A stretch of DNA of 64,000 nt from Balneolaceae bacterium (GCA_034521495.1 JAXHMK010000009.1:248001-312000); one strand, 5' to 3'. Shown: positions 17,442 to 27,629, numbered from the stretch's first letter. Notes: a model not told the origin generated them from the sequence alone. A program made the numbers and translations.

Positions 17442-18239
17442 TTATCTGAAAAAACGGATGATTCGATTCACCTTTTGATCAATCCATTTCAGGAAGGTTA
17501 CAGTTTCCTTTACTTCAGGATGCCGTAAAGGTGACGCCAGGATAAGTCGTGCAATGACCGCAGCCTGTTCATCCAGTGATTTGCGGAGGATCTTTCGTTC
17601 CAGGTTTGATTGAGCGGCTGTTAATGCAATAGCCATCGACCAGGCATGTTCTCTTGCTTTGGGAATGCTAAAAGCGGTAATCTCATCATCGATGGATCCC
17701 AATCCTCTGTCTAATCGATTTAAAATAGGAGCATATTTGTCAGCCACATTTTTTTTCAAACCATCGGTTGCTTTCTCAAGGATAATATTGATGTCGGTGT
17801 GATCTTTATACTTTTCCTCCCGGTTAGGATCGATAGATGTTTGATGTAATGCCAGTGCCAAATCATGGTTTATATGAGCGTTAATTCCCAGCATGAGGTG
17901 TTGAATAACATATCCCTCGTTACTCTTTGACAGGTTATATGCAATTTTCCAGGATTTAGGTACCAGATCTAAATGACCCCGCTCGTAGTTCAGCATCGCT
18001 TCACGATAGAGGTTGGCAAAACAGATTAGGTAATCACGGCTCCAGGAGTTGTCGTGAAACGAGTTTTCTTGAAGAGCTGCTCCTATCGACTGAGTGATAT
18101 GGAGATAAGCAGTTGTAAACACACCTCTGAGATCATCATGGTTAAAAAGATATTCTTCGAGCCATTTAAAATGCTCAATTACCTCGGGTACAGATTGATA
18201 TTTTTCCTCAAGGTTTGATATCAATTCTGTATGACTCAT
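17442..18239 (-). CDS. DUF5995-like protein
   Basis: 265 residues, no signal peptide or membrane helix. The pattern GVFTTAYLHITQSI, DNSWSRDYLICFANLYREA, WKIAYN and especially the LMLGINAHINHDLALAL block resembles what I recall of DUF5995, an all-helical family of unknown function whose His/Asn/Asp cluster (GINAHINHDL) might bind metal. Its ATG starts 9 bp after the lgt stop, so the two are probably co-transcribed. A link to lipoprotein modification is not implied by the sequence. Confidence 0.6.
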   Translation of the reverse strand: MSHTELISNLEEKYQSVPEVIEHFKWLEEYLFNHDDLRGVFTTAYLHITQSIGAALQENSFHDNSWSRDYLICFANLYREAMLNYERGHLDLVPKSWKIAYNLSKSNEGYVIQHLMLGINAHINHDLALALHQTSIDPNREEKYKDHTDINIILEKATDGLKKNVADKYAPILNRLDRGLGSIDDEITAFSIPKAREHAWSMAIALTAAQSNLERKILRKSLDEQAAVIARLILASPLRHPEVKETVTFLKWIDQKVNRIIRFFR

Positions 18240-18248
18240 GAGAATCGA

Positions 18249-19244
18249 TTATTTCTTCCAGTTGACCTTCTTCCAAAGAATCCAGATCCCGATCAAAACA
18301 AGCGGTACACTTAACAGCTGTCCCATATCCAGAAGAGATCCTTCAAGGAAATCTGCAAGTGTTTGCTTTGTGAATTCAAGGAAAAACCGGGCTCCAAACA
18401 AAACAATCAAAAAGGTTGCAAATAGTGATCCTTCCGGTGGTTTTTGATCATATTTTTTATAGAGAGCGATCAACAGAATCAATACAAAAAGACAGAGGAT
18501 TGCTTCATAAAGCATGGCTGGATGACGCGGAAGCATATCAATTTTTGTAAACACAACAGCCCATGGAAGATCTGTAGGAACACCGATAATTTCTGAATTA
18601 AAGAAGTTGCCAATTCGAATAAACATACCGCCGATGGCCACTCCGGGAACCACACGATCGGCCACCCACAAAAAAGTAACTCCATGGGTTTTCTTGGCAA
18701 ATAGGTACATCGCTATTATAATCCCGATAGCCGCTCCGTGCGATGCCAGTCCGCCGGTCCAGACTTGTGGAATCAGATGCACATTCCGCAGGTAAAAATC
18801 TGCTTCATAAAAGAAAACATGTCCAAGACGAGCACCTATAATTGTGGCCACAAGAACATACATCAATAGACGATCCAGTTCTTCAACTGACCTGCCTGCA
18901 TCTTTGAACATTTTAAGGCCAATCATATAACCGGTTCCAAAAGCGCAAACCCACATTAATCCATACCAGCGCGGCTGAATGGGGCCAATAGATGTTAAAG
19001 TTGGTGATTCAATAATCAGAAAAGGAAGTTGACCAATTGCAAGAGCCCCGAGAATAACTCCCCATATTTTCCAGGCCTCCGGTTCCTGTTTATTCGATTC
19101 CGGTTTAATCTGTTGGAAACCAAAATAGATTAAAATAAACCCAAGGACGAGTCCCCAGACAGATAGTGGAAAAGGCAGGTTAAATTCGGGAATGGTAAAG
19201 ATGATGGGATCCATTTCCCAAGTGAAATAATTGCTCGAATTCAT
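18249..19244 (-). CDS. lgt: Prolipoprotein diacylglyceryl transferase
   Basis: 331 residues, about seven membrane helices. Lgt landmarks are GARLGHVFFYE, GGLASHGAAIG (the H-G motif region) and the signature GMFIRIGNFFNSEIIG, plus PRHPAMLYEAI and FGARFFLEF. It transfers diacylglycerol to the lipobox Cys of prelipoproteins in the inner membrane, the first step for lipoproteins such as those encoded at 9.9, 27, 58.8 and 60.4 kb here. Start ATG 19244 adds ten residues before a second Met (MDPIIF); either start is possible. The downstream DUF5995-like gene follows by 9 bp. Confidence 0.94.
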   Translation of the reverse strand: MNSSNYFTWEMDPIIFTIPEFNLPFPLSVWGLVLGFILIYFGFQQIKPESNKQEPEAWKIWGVILGALAIGQLPFLIIESPTLTSIGPIQPRWYGLMWVCAFGTGYMIGLKMFKDAGRSVEELDRLLMYVLVATIIGARLGHVFFYEADFYLRNVHLIPQVWTGGLASHGAAIGIIIAMYLFAKKTHGVTFLWVADRVVPGVAIGGMFIRIGNFFNSEIIGVPTDLPWAVVFTKIDMLPRHPAMLYEAILCLFVLILLIALYKKYDQKPPEGSLFATFLIVLFGARFFLEFTKQTLADFLEGSLLDMGQLLSVPLVLIGIWILWKKVNWKK

Positions 19245-19395
19245 AAACTTATTTGGTAGTGATAAATAATTATAATAAGAAAATACGAAAGGCAGGCGGC
19301 AATTACAGATTGGATAATTAGTTGAAGATTATTTAACGACAGGTGAAAGCCAATCTGTTTACTTGTAAAAAAGTTGGATAGAATTGAAGACAAGA

Positions 19396-21390
19396 TTATT
19401 CAGAATCGGAATCTGATTTTGACCTGAACATATTTGCAACAAAGTACACAGCTCCTAAAACAGCAACAGCTATCAGTGCGTACCATGTCCAGTTCATTCC
19501 TTCTTTTCCAGGCTGTTCGGCAGCATCCATTTGCTGTTGGGTGGCATCTTGCTGAATTTGGCTTTCTTCCATTTCAGCATCAGTTGTATCTGTATCGGCC
19601 TGGGCTATCTGTTCGTCAATCTCCCCATCAGTATCTGTTTGTGTTTCGGGTTGATCGGGTTCAATATCAGCAGATGCAATCTCTTCAGAATCGTCAGGCG
19701 TGACTTCCTCATCAGGTTGCGGCTGTTCTTGATCCGGATCCGGCTGTACAGGATCTTTCTCTTCAGGTTTTGGAACTTCAAGGTCTGCTGTATCAGGACG
19801 GGTTACATCATCCCGAACATGAGCCATGCCCTGGCTTGTGCTGTCCAGTTCTTCGATTGAATCAACAACTCTTAGTGAATCGGCTCTTTCAAAAACATCT
19901 TCCTGTTTCTCTTCAACTCCCGGTTCTTCCACTTCTGCATCAGCAAGCATCTCATCAGCCGGTTCGGCTTCAGGAGTGGCCTCAAAAATAGTATCGGTTA
20001 ACGGTTCAGGTTCTATAGTTTCATCTTCGAAAGAGACATCTTTTTCACTTTGAACTCTTTTTGTAATCTCTTCAAACTCTTCTGATTCAGGTTCTGCAAT
20101 ATCAAGTTGTTCCGGGTTTACCTGGGATTCTTCTACAATCTGTGTTAAAGCATCGGCCTCTTCAATTTCCTCGGGTGCATCCGGTACAAGAACAATTTCC
20201 ACCGGCAAGGGTTGGGGTAACTGCCTGACGCCAAGCATTTCACCCTGTACCCGGACTCTTTGAATCGCTTTTGTTCGGGGTCGTTCATCTCTTTTAGCTG
20301 CGTCAGCCGGCTGTCTTGTTTCTTCGGCGATAGTGGGTTGTTGTTCTTCCGTTTGTTCTGCAGCAAGCGCACTTTCAAGTTCGGCTACCTGTTGTTGCAG
20401 TTCACGAATTTGTTCAGCCATCTCCTCATTTTGAGGTGCTTCTTCGTCCTGCTGTTCTTCTAACTGCTCCGCCAACTGTTCGTTCCGCTGTTTCTCTTCA
20501 AGTAAAGCCAGTTCAAGCGAATCAATTCGTCCGCTTAGTTCGTCGATCTCTTCCTGAAACATTTCTGACTGACGAGCCAGGAGCTCTTCGAGGCGTTCGA
20601 ACATATCACGTTCAGGTGGCGGCTCGGGAGCAATCACACGAGATACGGTTGGCCAATCGGCATCCACGCTACTTGAGCCAAACTTAAACTGTATGCCAAA
20701 AGTAACGGCACTCCATGAATTGGAAATTTCAGATGACCCGCCAAGATTCAGCAGTTCGCCAATGAAGTTACCATCGATAATATCTCTGCTGGCTGAGGAG
20801 TATTCATATTGAGCATATGAATCGATTCGATTTCCGAGGTTGAAGCGAATTCCACCGCCGAATGTTGTAAAAAAGTTTGAGAAAGGATGGTCGGCGGGAG
20901 TTACATCCGAATTCATAATTTCCGGAGCTTCTGAATCAATGGATACATCGTTAAACATCAACCCGGTACCAAAACTACCAAATAGATTAAAATTTTTAGC
21001 CGAAGCTCCAAAGATACGAACAAGGCTGAGTTGAGTTGTCAGAGAAGTGGTAACATAGTTGTTATTGAATGTAAGAGCATCGTCTGGAAAAATGTCACTA
21101 AGGAAAGAAAATTTTCCAAAGACTACATTTGTTTGAAGAGCAATTTCGGGAGTGGCAACATACCGAATATTGAATCCAAGAGTATTATTAAGCCGTTCCT
21201 GGAATTCAAAATTCGCATCCACCGAGGATTGAAAAGCAGAACCGAGATCTAAATGACCGGTTGTAACGGCCCCCATTATTCCGATACTCAGACGATTGGG
21301 TTCCTCCTGGCTTGATTGAGCCGATATCTGTCCAATAGCTCCAAAAGCCAAAAGAAAAGCGCTAAACGCTAATTTAACCCATTGACCCAT
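19396..21390 (-). CDS. Outer-membrane beta-barrel protein with coiled coil, long acidic linker and C-terminal membrane helix
   Basis: 664 residues. Order of parts: Sec signal 1-24 (cleavage near QISA); a beta-barrel-like domain about 28-238 with amphipathic strands (NRLSIGIMGAVTTG, TLGFNIRYVA, VTFGIQFKFG); a Glu/Gln-rich coiled coil about 262-345; an acidic, Pro/Glu/Asp/Gln-rich stretch about 405-630; and a hydrophobic helix 634-654 followed by a short charged tail (RSKSDSDSE). No OmpA peptidoglycan domain is visible. An outer-membrane barrel plus a terminal helix that would normally insert in the inner membrane suggests a periplasm-spanning tether, or a C-terminal sorting tag. It appears to stand alone. 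Function unknown. Confidence 0.65.
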   Translation of the reverse strand: MGQWVKLAFSAFLLAFGAIGQISAQSSQEEPNRLSIGIMGAVTTGHLDLGSAFQSSVDANFEFQERLNNTLGFNIRYVATPEIALQTNVVFGKFSFLSDIFPDDALTFNNNYVTTSLTTQLSLVRIFGASAKNFNLFGSFGTGLMFNDVSIDSEAPEIMNSDVTPADHPFSNFFTTFGGGIRFNLGNRIDSYAQYEYSSASRDIIDGNFIGELLNLGGSSEISNSWSAVTFGIQFKFGSSSVDADWPTVSRVIAPEPPPERDMFERLEELLARQSEMFQEEIDELSGRIDSLELALLEEKQRNEQLAEQLEEQQDEEAPQNEEMAEQIRELQQQVAELESALAAEQTEEQQPTIAEETRQPADAAKRDERPRTKAIQRVRVQGEMLGVRQLPQPLPVEIVLVPDAPEEIEEADALTQIVEESQVNPEQLDIAEPESEEFEEITKRVQSEKDVSFEDETIEPEPLTDTIFEATPEAEPADEMLADAEVEEPGVEEKQEDVFERADSLRVVDSIEELDSTSQGMAHVRDDVTRPDTADLEVPKPEEKDPVQPDPDQEQPQPDEEVTPDDSEEIASADIEPDQPETQTDTDGEIDEQIAQADTDTTDAEMEESQIQQDATQQQMDAAEQPGKEGMNWTWYALIAVAVLGAVYFVANMFRSKSDSDSE

Positions 21391-21524
21391 TTCGTTATTC
21401 CCTGTTGTGACCTGTGATGGTTAATTAGAAATCAATAACATTATGGGAAACAATACGCTATTGTGCAAGAAATATCAATAGAAATTATGTTTTTTTGGGT
21501 TGTTAAAGGATAAAAAAGTTCAGC

Positions 21525-24500
21525 TTAAGATCCGTCAAGCAAATTTCTTAATACATTAGAGGCACCATCTCTGATATAATCCCTGACGATTTGATCAACT
21601 TTGGAAGTATCAGGACCAACCTTCGGTGAAGCTGTTGTACCTGTTATCTGTATCGGGACTGCCATTCTGCCATCTTCAAGTTGAAGTGCATCTGCCGCTC
21701 TTCCGGATATAACTGTTGCAATCCCTTTTTTGAATCTTTCAGGTAGCAAGAGGGTCGCTTTATAATCAATTTTATCGGTGACCATATTTAAGCTTCCGTT
21801 CAATTCAAGTCCAAGATTACCGCTGGTCAGATTAAAGTTTTGTAAGGTCATGATCTCATTATCCATCGTAAAGTCTGCATTCCAGCGGTCGAGTGTAAGT
21901 GATGTGAGTTCCGGTGTTTTGAGGAACTCGGCAATTTTAGCCTGGATTGGATGGCCGGCAAGCCTCACTTTGCTCATTCCAAAAGTTCCGCTGGCATCGG
22001 CGGTTGAAATATCGGGGGAAAGATTTGGTTGAAGCTGAGCTGCATAATCTACATCAGCACTAAATGTTCCGGTAATATATTGATGAATGGTACTTTTGGG
22101 GCCAAGAAATCCGGTATCTCTGAAAAATGATTTTGCTTGCAGGCTATCGAGGTTTCCCGAAAACGAAATGCTTGTGTTAAGGGGGCCTGTTACCGTCCAC
22201 TCCATCTCTCCTGTGGCTTCTCCATCAAACATTTGTGCGGTAGCATTCGAAACGCCGATCTCGCCGGGAGTCATTCGCCCGTTACCGGTAAGATTAGTGA
22301 TGGAAAGGCCAAAAATCTGAAGTTCGCCAATTTCAGACCGAACAGACGCTGTAAGTTCAGGAAGCTCGATGGGAATGGGTTCTTCATCAGTTTCCTCTTC
22401 CCAGTCTATCATCTCGTCTACATTTAATAAACTACTTGTGTACGTACCGTTTACGGATGGCATCGTGGATGATTCTTCAGCTAAAAAGCTCATGTAATTT
22501 TGAAGAGCACCCTCCAGTTGAATGTCTGATTCTCCCAAATTCATCGAGAATTGTTCAAGGTTCATTTGATTCGGTTTTGCACTCATCCGCCCGGAAAGTT
22601 GGGTGATGGGCAGCGGAAGCGAGTCGCCTCTTGCACTTACATTATCAACTTCAAGTGAGCCATCCAGAGCTATGTTCTGCATATTTCCAACCGGTCCGCG
22701 TACATTCAGGTTCAATACGGCGTTTCCGGTTAGTTCCTGGATCATCGGTTCAAACGAGTAGTAAGAGGTGATACTGCTGAATGCGGCATTTCCGTCAAAT
22801 GTCAGGTTAATGTTTGGCTCGTCACTCAGGTAATCTGTAACTGATCCTGTCATTGCGAGAGCGTTTTCTCCACTGGTAAATCGAGCTTCAGAAATCGTTA
22901 ATTGCCGTCCCTGAGCCTGGGCTCGAAACGTGAAGTCCTCTAAAGGATTCACAAGAGATTTATGCGAAATATACCCATTCGTCAGATCAATGGTTCCGCG
23001 CTGCAGCACTGTCTCAAGTTGATCGGGGTCGGGCTGACCTTTCAGTGCAACTTCTGCAATCAATTTTCCGCGCATTTGCAAGGTATCTTCATCAATTGGG
23101 TAGAAATTTTTGATGGTTGCAAGGTCAAAGTTAACGTTTGAAACCACATCCACTGTTCTCTGATTTTCATCCAGCGGATTCAGGATAGTCCCGGAAAGGT
23201 TGAACTGATTTGTTGCGGCCGTAAATCCCGATTCGGCAATATCGATTCGGTTTTGGTCGGCTTTGATTCTTGCATTAATCGCTTCAATAGCATTTGGTAC
23301 ATCTGCGTATTTGAGGTTTCCATCAGCCAAAATAAATTCGCCGGAGAATTGAGCATTTTCAAAATCATCCATACGTCCGTTTGCAGATGCGTCGAGGTTT
23401 AACTGACCGCTAAGACGTTCGAGCCCCAGATCCTGGATAGGGTAAAAACTGCTCACCGTCGCCAGGTTGATATCGCCGGTTACATCGAGCGTGAAAGATG
23501 CATTTTCCTCGAGAGGCTGTTTGATTTGTCCGGAACCGCGAAGATGATTCTCACCGGCTTCGGCGCTAAATTGGTCAATGGTTGCCAATTCATTATTCAC
23601 GTTTGCAGAGATGTTGATATTCTGAATTGCTTCGGGAAGGTCGGGATTTTGGAGAAATCCATCATTCACACCAATGGTAACATTAAAGTTTGGCAAAGAT
23701 TCTTCCGTAAATGCTCCGTCTATATTTCCTTCGAAAACAAGTGACCCACGGGTGTTTAATCCACTTAGCTGATCCTCATATTCAGGGGGAGCCAGTCTCA
23801 GAAGTTCACCAAAATTATCTGAATTTGAGTTAAAGTTGAGTGAGACTTCAGGTGCCTCACCACTCCAATTGGATACGGATCCTGTGAGATTTAACGCGAG
23901 CCCGCGGATTGAAAAAGTGCCTTCGGAAAATGTTAGAACCTCATTTTCCATGTCCAGGGTTGAGGTTTGCTCCATACTAAGGGCCAGATTTTCAACATAG
24001 TTGGTTTCACCGACAGAATAGGAGAGAGAGGCTAATTCTGCAGCAATTGTACTTTCGATGATATCTGAAAATGTGAGGGTGATATTTGCATCTAAATCTT
24101 CGAGATGAGCTTCTGAGTTTGAGGTTTGATCTGCATAATGGATGGATCCATTTGTCAGCTCAAAACCGGAAATTGAAATGCTGCCCGATTCCTGAGATGT
24201 TGTGGTGTCGCTTTCGAAGGATTCAAATAAAAAATCTATATTGGTTGTAGAATCGGCCCGAACTGTGTAATAAACAGTGGGTTGCCGAACGTTTAAATTT
24301 GAAATAGAGATTTGGTCACCAAACAGGCTGAAAAAATCAAGCGAGAGTAAAATTTCATCAACCGTGGCAATGGGGTCTCCTTCCGGATCCGGAACTTGGA
24401 TACTTCCGAGCTCTACACCAAAGCTTGGAAATGTTCGGAAGAATGTGATAGACATATTCTCAACCTGAACATCACTTCCGGTGGCACTACGGACTTTGGG

Positions 24501-24608
24501 TAAAACGGTTTCTTTCAGTCTCTCGTCAGTGAAATATAGATTCAGGCCAACCAGTGCCAGAATCAGAAAGAGGAGAATACCTGCAATAATCTTTAAAAAA
24601 GTCTTCAT
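21525..24608 (-). CDS. AsmA-family protein
   Basis: I chose the ATG at 24608, which starts right at the N-terminal membrane helix (MKTFLKIIAGILLFLILALV), giving 1027 residues; an in-frame upstream start adds 11 residues. After the helix comes the AsmA N-terminal pattern (LPKVRSATGSDVQVENMSITFF, FPSFGVELGSIQV) and long runs of repeating beta segments with Asn/Ser-rich turns, ending in the AsmA C-terminal region (GTFGMSKVRLAGHPIQAKI, LTLDRWNADFTMDN). AsmA-like proteins form long beta-grooves that bridge the periplasm and are linked to phospholipid transport or outer-membrane assembly. The role in this organism is inferred from family only. Confidence 0.85.
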   Translation of the reverse strand: MKTFLKIIAGILLFLILALVGLNLYFTDERLKETVLPKVRSATGSDVQVENMSITFFRTFPSFGVELGSIQVPDPEGDPIATVDEILLSLDFFSLFGDQISISNLNVRQPTVYYTVRADSTTNIDFLFESFESDTTTSQESGSISISGFELTNGSIHYADQTSNSEAHLEDLDANITLTFSDIIESTIAAELASLSYSVGETNYVENLALSMEQTSTLDMENEVLTFSEGTFSIRGLALNLTGSVSNWSGEAPEVSLNFNSNSDNFGELLRLAPPEYEDQLSGLNTRGSLVFEGNIDGAFTEESLPNFNVTIGVNDGFLQNPDLPEAIQNINISANVNNELATIDQFSAEAGENHLRGSGQIKQPLEENASFTLDVTGDINLATVSSFYPIQDLGLERLSGQLNLDASANGRMDDFENAQFSGEFILADGNLKYADVPNAIEAINARIKADQNRIDIAESGFTAATNQFNLSGTILNPLDENQRTVDVVSNVNFDLATIKNFYPIDEDTLQMRGKLIAEVALKGQPDPDQLETVLQRGTIDLTNGYISHKSLVNPLEDFTFRAQAQGRQLTISEARFTSGENALAMTGSVTDYLSDEPNINLTFDGNAAFSSITSYYSFEPMIQELTGNAVLNLNVRGPVGNMQNIALDGSLEVDNVSARGDSLPLPITQLSGRMSAKPNQMNLEQFSMNLGESDIQLEGALQNYMSFLAEESSTMPSVNGTYTSSLLNVDEMIDWEEETDEEPIPIELPELTASVRSEIGELQIFGLSITNLTGNGRMTPGEIGVSNATAQMFDGEATGEMEWTVTGPLNTSISFSGNLDSLQAKSFFRDTGFLGPKSTIHQYITGTFSADVDYAAQLQPNLSPDISTADASGTFGMSKVRLAGHPIQAKIAEFLKTPELTSLTLDRWNADFTMDNEIMTLQNFNLTSGNLGLELNGSLNMVTDKIDYKATLLLPERFKKGIATVISGRAADALQLEDGRMAVPIQITGTTASPKVGPDTSKVDQIVRDYIRDGASNVLRNLLDGS

Positions 24609-24705
24609 AAATAGTGTTTTCGGGTTTATTAAAACAAACAATTAACAGGTACATTTGTTCCATAAACCAATGATATATTAACTGAATATACTCTTTTAAT
24701 TGAAT

Positions 24706-26988
24706 TCAAAAAGCAGCTTGTAAAACAACTTGAAAATTTCTTGGAGGTGCAAAAATAGCAGGCCTTTCTACGTAGTAATAATCGAACAGATTATTGATCA
24801 AAAGAGAGGCGTTTAGGTTAAGTCCGTCATTAATTTTCGGCAACTGGAATTTGAAACGAAGATCGGTGATATATTGAGCCGGGAACACTTCTGCATCCGG
24901 TACGAAAAGAGAGAAATCAGTATCCACCCGTTCGGGCGGACTTGCAGCCCGGAAATCTAAACCAACTTCCATCCAGTCTGTAATCATTGAGTTTGCGGAT
25001 GCATGGAACAGATGTTTCGACCGATAGAGCAGGGGTTGATTCAATTCCCGGTCGGTCGTGTTCAAAAACGTATATCCCAATTTGACCTGCCGGTTTTGAT
25101 CGAGAGTAGAAACAGAGATCGATGCTTCGGCTCCGCGAATTCGAGCTTTCGTAACATTTACAAATTGGAAAGCAGCGAGTTCCTCAACAAAGGTGGGCTC
25201 AACCAAACGGCGATACTCATTCCAAAAACCAGTCAACTCGGCTTTTAAACTGTATGAATTTAGAACAGGACTGATGTACGTCATTCCGGTTTCATAACCG
25301 GTGCTGGTTTCAGGTTTAAGAGTCAGGTTCGATTTAAGCGGGAAAAAATCGCTGTTGTTTACAAAGCGTTCCGCCACACTGGGTACACGAAATCCTCTTC
25401 CAAAAGAGGCTCGTGCGGTGAGGTTGTCAGAGACCGAATAAGAGGCACTGAATTTCGGGCTGAATTGTGTGGCTGTACTCCGTGTGTGAACCTGGTAAGC
25501 ATCGTATCGAAGGCCGGCAGTGGTTGTCAGCCGATCATTCCAGGTGTATTCAGCCTGGAAAAAGAGTGCGCCTTCGGGTTGATTTCGAACCGTCAATGAA
25601 TCTTCTCCCACAAACACATCTGAGTTTATCACATTTTCGTCAAAAGAAATTCCGCCGCTGATGATCATCTCATCCGAAGCCTGGATGGTTGTTTCTGCTT
25701 CTAATCCATATCGAATGCCCTTGTTGTGCCTTTCAGACGGACTGATATTGCCATTGCCCTTGAGCGGCCGAAATGCCACGCCAAAAAGCCGGCCTTTTAA
25801 GGTGTATTGAATATTTTGGTTGATGGAGTGCTGAAACACGGGAAGAATTGTGAGCCGGTCGGAAAGCCCGTCATTGGCACCACTGGCTTCGTCACCGGTC
25901 AGGCTGATGGAGCCTGGACTCAAAACATTATCCAGTCCATCCCAATATAGAAACTGTTCGTTATTATTTCGGCGGATACCGGTGTACATCGAGATATTCA
26001 TATCCTCAAAAATATCCCAACCAAACTTGATGTAGGTTTCAAATCCTTTTCGGGAACTGTTTTGCAGGTATCCTGAATTATTATGGAGTTTACCGCTGAT
26101 CCAATAACCAAATGAATCGGAAACCTGGTGAGATCGCCCGAAAATAACGCCTCCCTGCGGACGAAATTCAGAACCATCACTCCAGCCGGATCTCCACGTT
26201 TGATAACGAACCGGTTCATATCCTCCTCCATAAAACCGAACAGTGTTCTCCGGTTCCTCAGAAAAATCTTTGGTGATGATATTCACAACACCGCCCAGTG
26301 CTCCTCCGCCATAAAGGGCTGAGCCGGGACTTTTTAGAATCTCAATTTGGCGTGTTTGAATCAGTGGCAGTCCGTCGAAATCCATCCCGCCGTCATCGGG
26401 TCCCATCAGCGGAACGCCATCCACCAAAAGCAAAACACGGCTTCCAACCCCATACGAAAATCCTGATGACCCACGGATATTTACCGAATTGCCGTGAACC
26501 TGAACGCCGGGCACATATTCGAGGGCCTGGTCGAGCGACGTAATATTTCGGGAGGTCAACTCTTCGGGTGAGACGGTATTCATGCTCACAGATACTTTTC
26601 CAATGAGCTGACTCCGGCGTGAGGCAGTAACGACCACTTCATCAGACTGAAAAACCAATGGAGTCAGTTCAATGTTGAGAGTTATTTTTTCTCCATTTTT
26701 CACGATGATACGATCAGTTTTTTGCTCAAACCCGACCATGGAGATTTGCAGAAGATGGGTGCCCGCCGGAACAGAAGCCAGGCGAAATTCTCCATTGGCA
26801 TTTGTAACGGTTCCAATCTCCAAATCCGGAATTGTGACATGAACTCCCGGCAATGTTTCTCCAGACCTGTTTTGAACAGTTCCCTCAATGATTCCGGAAT
26901 TTTCCTGAGAATATGCTCCGGAATGAATCATCAAAAAAAACAGGAGATTCAAAAGAAGCGGTTTGATATTTGTTTGTAGCATTTTCAT
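24706..26988 (-). CDS. TonB-dependent outer-membrane receptor
   Basis: 760 residues. Signal peptide to about residue 28, then a carboxypeptidase-like regulatory domain (IIEGTVQNRSGETLPGVHV, residues 32-110), a plug domain (EVVVTASRR, LDQALEYVPGVQV, VNIRGSSGF, VLLLVDGVPL, ILKSPGSALYGGGALGGVVNI) and a 22-strand-type barrel ending in Phe (FQVVLQAAF). It imports a ligand across the outer membrane using TonB energy. The size and plug resemble siderophore/cobalamin-type receptors rather than the large SusC type, and no SusD is nearby. The ATG abuts the stop of a lipoprotein gene upstream with no gap, so the two are an operon. Ligand unknown. Confidence 0.88.
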   Translation of the reverse strand: MKMLQTNIKPLLLNLLFFLMIHSGAYSQENSGIIEGTVQNRSGETLPGVHVTIPDLEIGTVTNANGEFRLASVPAGTHLLQISMVGFEQKTDRIIVKNGEKITLNIELTPLVFQSDEVVVTASRRSQLIGKVSVSMNTVSPEELTSRNITSLDQALEYVPGVQVHGNSVNIRGSSGFSYGVGSRVLLLVDGVPLMGPDDGGMDFDGLPLIQTRQIEILKSPGSALYGGGALGGVVNIITKDFSEEPENTVRFYGGGYEPVRYQTWRSGWSDGSEFRPQGGVIFGRSHQVSDSFGYWISGKLHNNSGYLQNSSRKGFETYIKFGWDIFEDMNISMYTGIRRNNNEQFLYWDGLDNVLSPGSISLTGDEASGANDGLSDRLTILPVFQHSINQNIQYTLKGRLFGVAFRPLKGNGNISPSERHNKGIRYGLEAETTIQASDEMIISGGISFDENVINSDVFVGEDSLTVRNQPEGALFFQAEYTWNDRLTTTAGLRYDAYQVHTRSTATQFSPKFSASYSVSDNLTARASFGRGFRVPSVAERFVNNSDFFPLKSNLTLKPETSTGYETGMTYISPVLNSYSLKAELTGFWNEYRRLVEPTFVEELAAFQFVNVTKARIRGAEASISVSTLDQNRQVKLGYTFLNTTDRELNQPLLYRSKHLFHASANSMITDWMEVGLDFRAASPPERVDTDFSLFVPDAEVFPAQYITDLRFKFQLPKINDGLNLNASLLINNLFDYYYVERPAIFAPPRNFQVVLQAAF

Positions 26989-27465
26989 CTACTCAGGAGG
27001 AAAGGGTGGCGGGTTATCAAAGTCAACTTCTATCTCAATCGAAACGGTATTGTCATCAATAATTATAATACCATTGTTTTTCATATAGAGTCCAACAGGT
27101 TTCCAGTCTTGTAGAATCTGATCTCCAAATTGTTGAGCTATTGCGTTATAAACATAGACTCCGTTCCGCACGTTATCTACTCTGAAGGAATCTCTTTCAA
27201 CATTGTATTTGAGTCTTTGGCTGAACGGGAGATCAGGAAAAACCGAAACAATATCAGCTGCTGACTGAGGTTTGGATTTGAGTGCAACAAACCGGAGGTC
27301 TTTCAATGAATCTTCCGGCGGCCATTCTCCCGAGTAGGTTATCTTTCCAGAAATCACACCGGTTGGATTTGATTCCTCCATCGGCGGTTCAAGTCCGCCC
27401 TCGCAGCTTACGAACAGAATAGATGCGAAGAACAAAACAAATGGTATGGATAGGGATTGCTTCAA
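26989..27465 (-). CDS. Lipoprotein co-encoded with the TonB receptor
   Basis: The best start is a TTG at 27465, which gives MKQSLSIPFVLFFASILFVSC, a clear lipoprotein signal with Cys21, and 158 residues; a TTG at 27507 is a longer alternative and no ATG fits. The mature protein starts with an acidic linker, then a strand-rich domain (GVISGKITYSG...VRNGVYVYNAIAQQ) that looks like a small beta-sandwich as seen in carboxypeptidase-regulatory or transthyretin-like domains. It directly precedes the TonB receptor with zero spacing, so it may be its surface or periplasmic partner. I do not recognise a named family. Confidence 0.6.
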   Translation of the reverse strand: MKQSLSIPFVLFFASILFVSCEGGLEPPMEESNPTGVISGKITYSGEWPPEDSLKDLRFVALKSKPQSAADIVSVFPDLPFSQRLKYNVERDSFRVDNVRNGVYVYNAIAQQFGDQILQDWKPVGLYMKNNGIIIIDDNTVSIEIEVDFDNPPPFPPE

Positions 27466-27629
27466 TAGCTTTTTCTCTAATATGAGCAACGGACGGGATG
27501 CAATCAAGAGGTGTTGTACTCCCTTCTTGAGAGCAATGTCGCTAACTTTAAATTTATATCAATCAAAAAATGTTAAAAAATTTACTATTGAATGGTGGCG
27601 TGTTGGTGGTCCCAATCGGTCCGGCCTTT

